Assembly: GCA_016718655.1 (NCBI GenBank) | Contig: JADKCV010000034.1 | Span: 1 to 42,742 of the forward strand | DNA: 42,742 nucleotides | Source of the DNA: Flavobacteriales bacterium | GTDB taxonomy: Bacteria > Bacteroidota > Bacteroidia > Flavobacteriales_F > PHOS-HE28 | Direction of reading: 5' to 3' | Shown here: piece by piece, positions 24,855 through 34,185 of the stretch | How the letters are laid out: the number at the start of each line of letters is the position of its first letter | How positions within the stretch are numbered: the first letter of the stretch is position 1 | The notes under the pieces: model-generated | The model's input: the letters and a program-made list of their open reading frames with translations, nothing else | The model's database searches: none | What the model was told of the DNA's origin: nothing | Made by a program: the position numbers and the translations under genes

Positions 24855-27140
24855 ATGAACAAGCAACTACTGCTCGCCTCTTTGCTTTTGTTCAGCGTTC
24901 ATGCTTCCGCTGCACTGAGCGTCACCACCAGTGTGCAGGCGCACAGTAACTGCGGTCGGGCGAACGGCAGGGCCTACGCGATCGCTACCGATGGCGTGAT
25001 GCCCTACAGCTATGCATGGAGCGATGGACTGCCCATTGGGAATTCAGTGATCGGACTATCACCGGGCACCTACACGGTGATCGTGACCGATGCCGCCATG
25101 GAGGAGGCTACGGCGGAGGTGGTGATCGATGAGATCGATGGCTATGGTTCCTCCTGGGAACCGTTCGGTGGGTTCGGGATCGGTGCCAGCTATTGTATTG
25201 GTGGGCTACCCCAATTGATCAGGTATTCCGGCAACAGCCTTGTGGAACCCTACGATCCCTCCTCACCCTACGGACCTGGACCTTACTCGTATTGGGGCGA
25301 TGCCGTATCGAACTACGGACAGGTCCTTAACTGCAGCGACCCGTCAGGATATATCGTCTACGACGTGATATTCATCGATGCACCTCCAGGATCCGATGTG
25401 ACCGTGAATTACAGCGATGCGACCGGATGTGCAGGTACCGCGACCGTGACCGTACCCGCACCCTTCGAACCACCCAGCTTGCAGATCATGAACATCACCC
25501 CGAGTTGCCAGAACAGTGCTGCAGGGACCTTACGCGTTGCGGTAGGCATCAATTCGTTCAACACGTTCGGTCTTTACATTCGGCCAGTAGGGCAATCGGT
25601 GGACTGCGTGGCCAGTATGGACCCCATCCTATTCGGACAACCGAGCGATGCGGGCGTGAGGACCTTCGCGAACCTGCCGCCAGGCGACTTCGAACTGGTC
25701 TGGACCACCGATCCGAGCGGGTACGGCCAGCAGATCGGTTCACTGGTCACGGCGTGCGAAGGCGTCATCCCATTCACCATACCAGTGGTCTCCCAGGATT
25801 GCGGCAACCTGACCGGCAGGCTGTTCATCGACGACGATGCCAACTGCATCCTCGGTTCCGAGAACCACATCCCCAACAGCATTGTGCGGATCGACCCCGG
25901 ACCCATCTACCTGCTAAGCGATCAATTCGGCTCGTATGCTGCCACCCTGCCTTTTGGCTCCTACACCATCACCGAGGAGCATCCGCTGTTCGAGCAGAGT
26001 TGTCCGGCGGCTTTCACGATCAGTTCCACCGCCATGCAACAAGCGAACACGGCCTGCTCCGGCGGGGTTCCGATGGATGCGATGGTGAGCCTGACGAGCG
26101 GTGCAGCCCGCCCCGGGTTCGAACTACAATACGGCATCCATGCGCGCAACCTGACCCCTTCCAGCACCGGCACCGTGACGCTTACACTGGAGGTGGACCC
26201 TGTGCTCAGCTTTCTTTCATCCACGTATGTCCCAACATCCATCACGGGAAACGTACTGACCTGGACGGCACCGGCCTTCACCCTTACGCAGCCTTTCCAA
26301 GAGCGGACCTTCCAAGTGCGGTTCCAGGTGCCACCCGATGTGGATCTGCTGGGCACCACGCTTCAATCCACAGCCACCTTGATCACAGCGAATATGGATG
26401 CCGAACTCTCCAACAACACCGCTGTGTACGGTGTGGTCGTGACGGGTAGCTATGACCCCAACGATAAGCTGGCCGTTACCAGCAGCGGTAACACGGACCT
26501 GTGGCAGCTTGGCGCGGATGAATGGATCGACTACACCATCCGCTTCCAGAACACCGGCACCGATACCGCCTTCACGGTGGTTATCACGGATACCCTTCCA
26601 TCCAACCTGGATCCCGGAAGCACCATCATGGGCGCTTCCTCGCACACCTTCACATGGGAACTCCGCGACCAAGGCACGTTGAAGTTCTATTACCCCAACA
26701 TCCTGCTGCCGGATAGCAACATCAATGAGCCACGCAGTCACGGTTTCGTGGGCTTCCGCATCCGTCCGCGTCTGCCGCTGTTGCCTGGCGAGGAGATCAC
26801 CAACATCGCCAACATCTACTTCGACTATAACCCGCCGGTGATCACGGAACCGAGCGTGCTGGTAGCGGAGTTCAGTACGGGGGTGAGCGGGGTTCCAGAG
26901 ACGGCCGCCGCACTGTCCGTGTATCCGAATCCGGCCAAGGACGCGGTCACGGTCCGGGTGGATAGCAACGCGTTGCAACGGCTCGTACTTACAGCGTTGG
27001 ATGGCCGTGTGGTAGCCGAGATCCAATGCATCGGAACGAGCGCCTCATTCGATATCGGTGGTTTAGCTGCCGGCAGCTACACGCTCGTGGTTCATACCAC
27101 TGAAGGCAGGACCATACGTACTTCACTGTTGAAGCAATGA
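24855..27140 (+). CDS. Paralog D: exported adhesin-like protein, SprB-like repeat, type-A sorting domain
   Basis: An intact 761-residue member. MNKQLLLASLLLFSVHASA is the signal peptide; ATG 24855 follows the end of C by 4 nt. Parts in order: SprB-like module (GVMPYSYAWSDGLPIG, SPGTYTVIVTDAAMEEAT, about 50-95); a middle region; CGNLTGRLFIDDDANCILGS (about 316) opening the SdrD/carboxypeptidase-regulatory-like module; the sandwich SGAARPGFELQYGIHARNLT; YDPNDK (about 532); DEWIDYTIRFQNTGTDTAFT (about 555); seam block ending EFSTG (about 675); and a type-A sorting domain SVYPNPAKDAVTVRVDSN to GSYTLVVHTTEGRTIRTSLL. The seam block here is the most diverged of the true copies (5 of 60 differences from E). 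Its stop overlaps the start of E. Confidence 0.87.
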   Translation: MNKQLLLASLLLFSVHASAALSVTTSVQAHSNCGRANGRAYAIATDGVMPYSYAWSDGLPIGNSVIGLSPGTYTVIVTDAAMEEATAEVVIDEIDGYGSSWEPFGGFGIGASYCIGGLPQLIRYSGNSLVEPYDPSSPYGPGPYSYWGDAVSNYGQVLNCSDPSGYIVYDVIFIDAPPGSDVTVNYSDATGCAGTATVTVPAPFEPPSLQIMNITPSCQNSAAGTLRVAVGINSFNTFGLYIRPVGQSVDCVASMDPILFGQPSDAGVRTFANLPPGDFELVWTTDPSGYGQQIGSLVTACEGVIPFTIPVVSQDCGNLTGRLFIDDDANCILGSENHIPNSIVRIDPGPIYLLSDQFGSYAATLPFGSYTITEEHPLFEQSCPAAFTISSTAMQQANTACSGGVPMDAMVSLTSGAARPGFELQYGIHARNLTPSSTGTVTLTLEVDPVLSFLSSTYVPTSITGNVLTWTAPAFTLTQPFQERTFQVRFQVPPDVDLLGTTLQSTATLITANMDAELSNNTAVYGVVVTGSYDPNDKLAVTSSGNTDLWQLGADEWIDYTIRFQNTGTDTAFTVVITDTLPSNLDPGSTIMGASSHTFTWELRDQGTLKFYYPNILLPDSNINEPRSHGFVGFRIRPRLPLLPGEEITNIANIYFDYNPPVITEPSVLVAEFSTGVSGVPETAAALSVYPNPAKDAVTVRVDSNALQRLVLTALDGRVVAEIQCIGTSASFDIGGLAAGSYTLVVHTTEGRTIRTSLLKQ
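26819..26878 (+). repeat. 60-bp seam block, copy in paralog D
   Basis: Five of 60 bases differ from the copy in E, the most diverged copy in an intact gene; followed by a five-G run. Confidence 0.8.
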
Positions 27141-29361
27141 CCATGAGAAGCATCCTTCTGCCCCTACTTTTCGCTGTGCATATCGCAGCACAAGCCGTAA
27201 CGGTCAACATTTGGGTGAACCGATACCCAACGTGCAATTATCCCAGCGGCAACATCCAAGCCAATGCCACTGGTGGTGTGGGCCCGTATGCCTATTTGTG
27301 GAGCACCGGAGCCACCACCGCTGTTGTTTCCGATCTACCACCGGGTACCTATTCGGTGACAGTGACCGACTTCAACAATGATCAGGCGACAGGTGAGATC
27401 GTTCTTTCAGGTCAACCCTACGCGCTCTCGGACATCGCCGACGGCGGGACGACCGGACTGTGCAACACGTTCACGGATGTGCTGCTGGACGGACCGGGGA
27501 ATGGGAACACGGGTTTAGGTCAGTATATGGGTCCGTTGCCCTACACCGTGAACGGACAGACCATGCAAGAGACCATCTATTACGAGTGGCTCTTCCCGGT
27601 CGATACCTTCTATGCCGCCAGTTGGCCCGCACCACAGTTCGGTGGTTGGCAGACCTACACGTTCAGCGACGGCGCCGGATGTACGGGCACCTTGAACGAA
27701 TACATCGGTTACCCGATCGAATGGCCCGACCTGACCATCCTGGAGATCCAAGGTGCATGCTCCGGTGGTAACAACGGGTCCATCACCTTCCAAACGGGGC
27801 TTGAAGGCCACAGCCAGTTCACCCAAGTGAAGATCGAAACCATCAACAACCAGTACATCCCCTCCTTCGGAGCAGGGAACGCGGTGAGCACGAACTCATA
27901 CGCTCTGCCGCCCGGAGACTACCTGCTCATCCAATTCATGAGCGAGAGCACATTCTTGGCGAGCAGCGGGTGCCGGGTGAGCACTCCCTTCACCATACCG
28001 GACCTCGGCCCCGGTTGCGGCAACATCAGTGGCACCGTGTTCATGGACGACAACGAGGACTGCGTTCGGCAAGGCAACGAGCCCGGAGCTAGCGGTGTGG
28101 TGCTTGAGATACTCCCCGGCCCGATCTATACGATCACCGGCGGTGGTCAGTACGGCCTCAACCTGCCATTGGGCTCTTACACCATACAACAGCAGAGTGC
28201 CGTTCTGGAGGATCATTGCATCTCAGCACCCGCACCGTTCACCTTGTCGTCTGGTGTTCCGTTCCAAACGGTGAATGTGGCCGATACCGCACTCGTGCCG
28301 ATGGATGCCAGCGTATCGCTAGCGAGCGGTGCTGCACGGCCCGGGTTCCAAATGGCCCTCACAGCTCGAGTGGCGAACAACACCTTGTCCAGCACCGGAG
28401 CCAGCACGCTCACCATCACCTTCGACCCGGTGCTCTCCTTCGTTTCCGCCTTCCCGGCACCGAACGTGTCCGGCAATACGCTCACGTGGAACATCGCTGC
28501 ATTCAGTTCCTTCCAAGAACGAACAGTGCATGTGCAGTTACAGGTTCCGCCGGACATCAACCTGCTCGGGACGGACCTGGTCTTCAACGCGAGCTTCACC
28601 ACAGGCAATGTCGATGCGGTACCTGCGAACAATGCCGCCGCACTCACCACCACGGTGACCGGCAGCTACGATCCGAACGACAAGACGGCACGCACGAGCA
28701 GTGGCTCAAGCAACGACCTGTACAATATGGATGTGGATGAATGGATCGACTACACCATACGATTCCAGAATACGGGCAGCGACACCGCATTCAACATCGT
28801 GGTGACCGACACCATCCCAACGGAGCTCGATCTGGGCACCTTCCAAGCAGGTGCATCATCACATGCGCATGCGCTATCCATTCGCGATGGCAACGTGTTG
28901 CGCTGGGCCTTCTACAACATCCAACTGCCGGACAGCAATGTGAACGAGCCTCTTAGCCATGGCTTCGTCTCCTTCCGCATCAAGCCACGACTTCCACTTG
29001 CTCCGACAACGAGCATTGAGAACATCGCCAACATCTACTTCGACTTCAACCCGCCGGTGATCACCGAGCCGAGCGTGCTGGTGGCGGAGTTCAGTACGGG
29101 GTAGAGGAACCGGAGAGCCTTGCACAACTGCTGGTGATGCCAAATCCCACAGAGGGCCGACTCTTGATCCGAAGGAGTGGCGATGACCTTCGCACAGCCA
29201 TGTTGATCGTTCGGGGTATTGATGGCCGTTCGATGCTTGAAGAGCGGGTGCCGGGTACCAGTGCGATGCTGAACGTGGAGGCTTGGGCCGCAGGGGTCTA
29301 CATGCTGGAACTCGTGACCGACGACGGGGCGCGCAGCACAGTACGGTTCGTGAAACGATGA
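27137..29361 (+). CDS. Paralog E: adhesin-like protein with sorting domain put out of frame by one missing G
   Basis: Starts at ATG 27137, overlapping the stop of D as ATGA, or ATG 27143 (MRSILLPLLFAVHIAAQA, signal peptide). The body is intact: SprB-like module GVGPYAYLWSTGATTAVVSD, CGNISGTVFMDDNEDCVRQG, SGAARPGFQMALTARVANNT, SYDPNDK, DVDEWIDYTIRFQNTGSDTA and the seam block at 29038. It then reads EFSTG and stops at TAG 29102-29104, giving 655 residues. The expected type-A sorting domain continues in the next frame (SLAQLLVMPNPTEGRLLIRR ... GVYMLELVTDDGARSTVRFV) to TGA 29359-29361. C and D have five Gs at this spot (29098-29101 here has four), so a single-base slip explains it. As written the product would be exported by Sec but not recognised by T9SS. 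Confidence 0.8.
29038..29097 (+). repeat. 60-bp seam block, copy in paralog E (used as reference)
   Basis: Closest to the consensus of all copies. It is followed by four Gs where C and D have five, which moves the sorting domain out of frame. Confidence 0.8.
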
Positions 29362-31667
29362 GCATTCGAATGCAGGACCAACGAACAGAACATAGGACAA
29401 TGACATACATCGATCCATACTGGTCGCGCGCTTCCGCCGTACTACTGGGCATCGTGCTTGGTGTTGCACCGCTCCATGCCATCGACCTCTTTGTGGCTGC
29501 TGTGGGGCCATCCCTTTGTGGCGGTCCGGATGGTTCCATCTACGTGGATGTGGTGGGCGGCCTGCCTCCCTTCACCGTGACCTGGTATGATGCCGGGGGT
29601 GGGGTGTTCCAAGAGAGCAGTTCGTCGGTCGCCAACCTGGCACTGGAGGGTCTTTATCCTGGTGTTTATTCCCTCACCGTGGTCGATTCCCAGATGGACA
29701 TGGCCAGTACCGGTCCGATCGAGGTCGTCATCGACGGTGCGGTCGTCCTGGACATACAAGCGATCGCGACATGTCCCGGTGAGCCACCCATCGCCGTGGT
29801 GAACATGTTCGAGAACGGGATCGTAGATATCTGGGGTCCCGATGTGATCGACTCGTCACAGCAATTGGATGAATGCGGTGCATTCACGTATCGGGCCCTG
29901 ATGTTCCCGAGCTACGGTTCCTATCAACTGCAGTTCGAGGACCAGAACGGCTGTATACTGGATGCCTGGGTCGGCCTCAATGGCCCGGAGACGCTCCCTG
30001 TGATGCAGGTGGTGGATGTGGCGGGTTCGTGCAGTAACGGGGCGAGCGGGAGCATCACCATGTCCTTTGGCGGTTTTGGGCTCTATCCGCAGGTGGTGAC
30101 CCGGTTGAAGAACAGCGCTGGGGTGGTCGTAGCGGGCGGTTGTTCTCAGGCTGGGATCGAACTCGAGGGTATCATCGGCACGCCGTACACCTTCTCCGGC
30201 CTGGCTGCCGATACGTATTGGGTCCATGTGTCGGGACAGACCTTCAACTTCGATTTCACGGATTGGTACGATTACCAGTGCCTTGATTCCATCGAGGTGG
30301 TGGTGCCCGCACTGCCAGGCGATTGTGGTGTGGTGAACGGACGCGTGTTCGTGGATAATAACTCCAACTGCGCGACGAACCCCGGCGAGAACAACGTTCC
30401 GGCCACCGTAGTGCGTCTTGAGCCAGGACCCTATTTCGGTAACACCAACAGCAGCGGTCAATACAGCGTGCAGGTGCCTTATGGAACCTATGAAGTATTC
30501 TCCGAACACCCTGTGTTGGACCAATCCTGTCCGGTGGTGCAAGTAGTGCAGCAAGCCGTGAACAACAATGTGCATGTGCCCATGGAGGTGGGCGCGCAAC
30601 TGGACTTGCAGGTGACGATGAGCGATGGTGCGGCGCGGCCTGGATTCGAGTATCAGGTGGCAGTACAAGTGAACAACCTGACCGCGGATGCTGCGGGTAC
30701 GGTAACGATGCAGTTGGAGCATGATGCACTGCTGGGCCTGGTCTCCGCCACACCGGCGCCCACCACCACGGCCGGCAACGTCCTCACCTGGACAGGTGCA
30801 GCCTTTTCATTCACCAACGCTTTTCAATCGCGCACCGTCCAACTACGTTTCCAAGTGCCACCTGACGTGGGCCTGCTCGGAACGGACTTGCTCACTGCGG
30901 CCACGGTGAGCACGACCAGCACCGATGCTGACCTTTCCAACAATACTTACCTGCTCCAGCGCACCATCGCCGGTGCATACGACCCCAATGACAAGCTCGC
31001 ATACACCAGTAGTGGCAACACCGATGTGTGGCAGCTTGGCGCGGATGAGTGGATCGACTATACCATCCGCTTCCAGAACACGGGTACGGACACCGCCTTC
31101 AACGTGGTGATCACGGATACACTGCCGCCGAACCTGGATCCTGGTAGCATCATCATGGGTGCTTCTTCGTACACCTTCACATGGGAGCTCCGCGACCAAG
31201 GCACGCTGAAGTTCTACTACCCCAACATCCTGCTGCCGGACAGCAACATCAATGAGCCACGAAGTCATGCCTTCGTGGGCTTTCGCATCCGCCCGCGCTT
31301 GCCGCTATTGCCTGGCGACGAGATCGAGAACCGGGCCAACATCTTCTTCGACTTCAACCCGCCAGTGATCACGGAGCCGAGCGTGCTGGTGGCGGAGTTC
31401 AGTACGGCGGTCCAAGAGCAACCGCAGGAACAGGGGCAACTTCGCCTGATCCCGAATCCGACATGTGATCGGTTGGTCGTTACTTCCGATGTAGGAACGA
31501 TCGAACAGGTCACCATTCTTACCCCTGATGGGAGAGAGGTGATGCGTCGATCCGTGCGAGCATCCACCGCAACGCTCGATGTGTCCTCATTGAATGCCGG
31601 GGCCTACGTGCTACTTGCACGGACCATTGAAGGAATGTTGGCGCGTGAACGTTTCATCAAACACTAG
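29358..31667 (+). CDS. Paralog F: exported adhesin-like protein, type-A sorting domain
   Basis: An intact member of about 769 residues from ATG 29358, which overlaps the end of E as ATGA. ATG 29400 (MTYIDPYWSRASAVLLGIVL) gives a shorter N-region before the same signal core. Parts: a degenerate SprB-like module (GGLPPFTVTWYDAGGGVFQE, YPGVYSLTVVDSQMDMAS); CGVVNGRVFVDNNSNCATNP; SDGAARPGFEYQVAVQVNNL; AYDPNDKLAYTSSGNTDVWQ; DEWIDYTIRFQNTGTDTAFN; seam block at 31346; and a type-A sorting domain LRLIPNPTCDRLVVTSDVG to GAYVLLARTIEGMLARERF. The segment from YDPNDK to the seam is nearly the same as in D (GADEWIDY, SSYTFTWELRDQGTLKFYYP), which suggests recent copying between them. Confidence 0.85.
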   Translation: MSIRMQDQRTEHRTMTYIDPYWSRASAVLLGIVLGVAPLHAIDLFVAAVGPSLCGGPDGSIYVDVVGGLPPFTVTWYDAGGGVFQESSSSVANLALEGLYPGVYSLTVVDSQMDMASTGPIEVVIDGAVVLDIQAIATCPGEPPIAVVNMFENGIVDIWGPDVIDSSQQLDECGAFTYRALMFPSYGSYQLQFEDQNGCILDAWVGLNGPETLPVMQVVDVAGSCSNGASGSITMSFGGFGLYPQVVTRLKNSAGVVVAGGCSQAGIELEGIIGTPYTFSGLAADTYWVHVSGQTFNFDFTDWYDYQCLDSIEVVVPALPGDCGVVNGRVFVDNNSNCATNPGENNVPATVVRLEPGPYFGNTNSSGQYSVQVPYGTYEVFSEHPVLDQSCPVVQVVQQAVNNNVHVPMEVGAQLDLQVTMSDGAARPGFEYQVAVQVNNLTADAAGTVTMQLEHDALLGLVSATPAPTTTAGNVLTWTGAAFSFTNAFQSRTVQLRFQVPPDVGLLGTDLLTAATVSTTSTDADLSNNTYLLQRTIAGAYDPNDKLAYTSSGNTDVWQLGADEWIDYTIRFQNTGTDTAFNVVITDTLPPNLDPGSIIMGASSYTFTWELRDQGTLKFYYPNILLPDSNINEPRSHAFVGFRIRPRLPLLPGDEIENRANIFFDFNPPVITEPSVLVAEFSTAVQEQPQEQGQLRLIPNPTCDRLVVTSDVGTIEQVTILTPDGREVMRRSVRASTATLDVSSLNAGAYVLLARTIEGMLARERFIKH
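31346..31405 (+). repeat. 60-bp seam block, copy in paralog F
   Basis: Two of 60 bases differ from the copy in E. Confidence 0.8.
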
Positions 31668-31668
31668 A

Positions 31669-33873
31669 ATGACACTGGCCACCTTTACACGATCGGTGTG
31701 TATCCTGTTCGCCCTTGTTGCTGTTGAGGCGGCTACGGCGGCTACGGCGAACATCATGGTTCTTAGGCCAGAGACCTGTGGCAATTCCAATGGCGAGATG
31801 TACGCTTACATGAGCGGAAGCGGATCAGTGGCACCGTACACCTACTTGTGGTCCAACGGGGCAACCACCGGAACGATAACCGGCTTGCCCGGCGGCTCCT
31901 ACTCCGTTACCATCACCGATGCGATGGGCACGCCATATACCGCGAACTCCACAGTGGAGAGCTTCCCTGCACTGCCCTTTGATGGTAGCACACAGTACGG
32001 CCCCAGCGCCGCTTCCTTCTTCGACATCACCGGGTTCACAGGGTTGCCCTGCCCGGGGGAATGCAATGGCATCTTCAGCTTACCGCAGGTGTCACTAGGA
32101 GGAACGCCACCCTTCAGCGCGAGCTTCGATGTGGCCGTAACACCCCTCGGCGTGGACAACTACGGCTTCCTTTATTTCTCGGGTTTCTGCGATGGTGCCA
32201 CCGTGAACTACACCATCACCGATGCGCAGGGCTGCCAGGGAACCAGCTACTTCACCGTGGACCCCGTGCAATTGGATGCGCTACCCTCGGCGAGCGACAT
32301 GCAAGGCGCGTGCGCAGGCTCGGACATCGGCAGCTTCAACCTGTATTCGGCAGGGTTCCCCACGCGCTACTCCATATCCAACGGCGGTGATCACATCGTG
32401 CAGGATACGGTACTCTATGATTTCGATGTTCACACTTACGGCCTCCTCCCAGCAGGCATCTACACCATGGATGCCTACCCCATGTTGGGCCAGTGCCCAG
32501 CGTCCACCACGATCGAAGTGCCGGATCTCGGACCCGGTTGCTCGCAGGTGCAAGGTCAGGCGTGGTTCGATCAAGATGCGGATTGTGTATTCGATGCAGA
32601 CGAGGTGGGCGTGCCCGGCAGCGTAATGGTCATCGAACCCGGAACGCAATATGCCGCGACCGGGGGCAACGGGCATTACAGCTTCAACCTGCCGGCGGGC
32701 AACTACACCATCGAACAGACCAACCCCACATTGGAACCGTACTGCCCGGCCACTCAGCCGGTGCCCTTCACGGTGAACGGGCCGATCGCCAACATCGATT
32801 TCGCCAACAACAGTACGGCACCACTGGATCTGCGCGCTCATATCGGTGGCGGCTTTGCACGGCCAGGTTTCGGCCACAACATCAGTGCTTCAGCGATCAA
32901 CAGCACGGCGCAACCCACAGGAGCCGTGGAGGTGACCATGTTGATCGACCCAACGGTGACCATCGGGAACATCACACCGACTCCCACCTCCAGCACCGGC
33001 AACCTGTTCACCTGGCAACTTGCGGAATTGGACTACTTCGGTTCGCAGGGCTTCAGCATCCAGACCACGGTCCCGGTGAGCACGCCACTAGGCACCGTGC
33101 TCAACCACAGCATCAGCGTGAGCAGCGTCAACCCCGATGCCGACCTGAGCGACAACAGCGACCTCACCACGGAAGTGGTCGTTGGCAGCTATGACCCGAA
33201 CGACAAGACCGCTGTGACCAGCTCGCGCCTGAGCGAAGCACTCTATTTCATCAACGAGGATGAGTGGATCGACTATAGCATCCGCTTCCAGAACACCGGT
33301 ACGGCCGAGGCCTTCTTCGTCACCATCACCGATACGTTGCCGGAGGAACTGGACATGACCACCTTCCAGATGGCCGTGGCTTCGCACGCACACACGTACA
33401 GCTTCAAACCCGGTCGCGTCGTGGAGTGGTTCTTCGACGACATCAACCTGCCGGACAGCACCACCAACGAGGCGGAGAGCCATGGCTTCGTGAAGTTCAG
33501 GATCCGTCCTGTGCAGCCGGTGCTTGCAGGAGCGCAGATAGCGAACACCGCCAACATCTTCTTCGACTTCAACCCGCCGGTGATCACCGAGCCCAGCGTG
33601 CTGGTGGCGGAGTTCAGTACCGTTGTGACCGAGTTGCAGGATAGCAGGCTTGTGCTCGCTCCGGTCCCCATGCAGCGCATCGTATCGGTCACTGCGCCAG
33701 CAGCAATGCGCGCGCTCAGGGTGATAGCGGCTGATGGACGCACAGTGCTCCGGTCGAACCCGGGAGCGCTTACCTATGACCTGAACGTGGCACAGCTCGA
33801 TGCAGGCACTTACGTGATCATCGCAGATCTTGAGAATGGCGATCAGCTGCGGCAGCGCTCCATCAAGCAGTGA
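31669..33873 (+). CDS. Paralog G: exported adhesin-like protein, type-A sorting domain
   Basis: An intact 734-residue member starting one base after the stop of F. The signal peptide is MTLATFTRSVCILFALVAVE with cleavage near ATAATA. Parts: SprB-like module VAPYTYLWSNGATTGTITGL and GGSYSVTITDAMG; CSQVQGQAWFDQDADCVFDA (about 290); GGGFARPGFGHNISASAINS; SYDPNDKTAVTSSRLSEALY (about 508); NEDEWIDYSIRFQNTGTAEA; seam block at 33561 (1 of 60 differences from E); type-A sorting domain LVLAPVPMQRIVSVTAPAAM to GTYVIIADLENGDQLRQRSI. The YDPNDK domain is closest to that of C (YSFKPGRVVEWFFDDI against a similar FKPGRVIEWRFDDI in C). A remnant of the other tail type follows 2 nt after its stop. Confidence 0.85.
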   Translation: MTLATFTRSVCILFALVAVEAATAATANIMVLRPETCGNSNGEMYAYMSGSGSVAPYTYLWSNGATTGTITGLPGGSYSVTITDAMGTPYTANSTVESFPALPFDGSTQYGPSAASFFDITGFTGLPCPGECNGIFSLPQVSLGGTPPFSASFDVAVTPLGVDNYGFLYFSGFCDGATVNYTITDAQGCQGTSYFTVDPVQLDALPSASDMQGACAGSDIGSFNLYSAGFPTRYSISNGGDHIVQDTVLYDFDVHTYGLLPAGIYTMDAYPMLGQCPASTTIEVPDLGPGCSQVQGQAWFDQDADCVFDADEVGVPGSVMVIEPGTQYAATGGNGHYSFNLPAGNYTIEQTNPTLEPYCPATQPVPFTVNGPIANIDFANNSTAPLDLRAHIGGGFARPGFGHNISASAINSTAQPTGAVEVTMLIDPTVTIGNITPTPTSSTGNLFTWQLAELDYFGSQGFSIQTTVPVSTPLGTVLNHSISVSSVNPDADLSDNSDLTTEVVVGSYDPNDKTAVTSSRLSEALYFINEDEWIDYSIRFQNTGTAEAFFVTITDTLPEELDMTTFQMAVASHAHTYSFKPGRVVEWFFDDINLPDSTTNEAESHGFVKFRIRPVQPVLAGAQIANTANIFFDFNPPVITEPSVLVAEFSTVVTELQDSRLVLAPVPMQRIVSVTAPAAMRALRVIAADGRTVLRSNPGALTYDLNVAQLDAGTYVIIADLENGDQLRQRSIKQ
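33561..33620 (+). repeat. 60-bp seam block, copy in paralog G
   Basis: One of 60 bases differs from the copy in E. Confidence 0.8.
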
Positions 33874-33875
33874 CC

Positions 33876-34098
33876 ATGGCCACTTTCAACGCATACCACT
33901 GGACCGTATACCGCCATCGCGACCCTCTTCTATACCTCCCCGACGACCATTGACGCAGCCACCCACGATCCCGAGGCACGGCGGTGGCAACCGCCTGGGC
34001 AGTTGCGCCACTTCGGTGCCAACAACGAACGCGACAGCATCCTCCGGACCATCGGGGGCACGGTGCCTATCGTCGTGAAGCTGGAGCAATTACCGTAG
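33876..34098 (+). pseudogene. Orphan remnant of an EF-hand-like C-terminal domain
   Basis: From about 33912 the frame ending at TAG 34096-34098 reads GPYTAIATLFYTSPTTIDAA, then GQLRHFGANNERDSILRTIG and GTVPIVVKLEQLP. The second part matches the end of H (GQLRYAGANNDRDPILQTIG, GTVPTAVRVEQLP). It is out of frame with the ATG at 33876, which stops after 24 codons, and it lacks the rest of the domain. It is therefore a leftover tail with no gene in front, sitting directly behind G, which itself ends in a type-A sorting domain. Confidence 0.7.
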
Positions 34099-34127
34099 TA
34101 AGGTGCGGCAATGGAAATGATCTTGCC

Positions 34128-34135
34128 TAACTTCG
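34128..34135 (+). promoter_or_regulatory. Candidate -7 promoter box ahead of paralog H (TAACTTCG)
   Basis: TAACTTCG is one change from TAnnTTTG and lies 50 nt before ATG 34186 (32 nt before ATG 34168). H is separated from the A-G operon by the remnant at 33876-34098, so a separate promoter is reasonable. Confidence 0.4.
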
Positions 34136-34185
34136 AACAGGTGGACCAGCGTGGATGAACATCCCATATGCCAACGAATAGAGCC

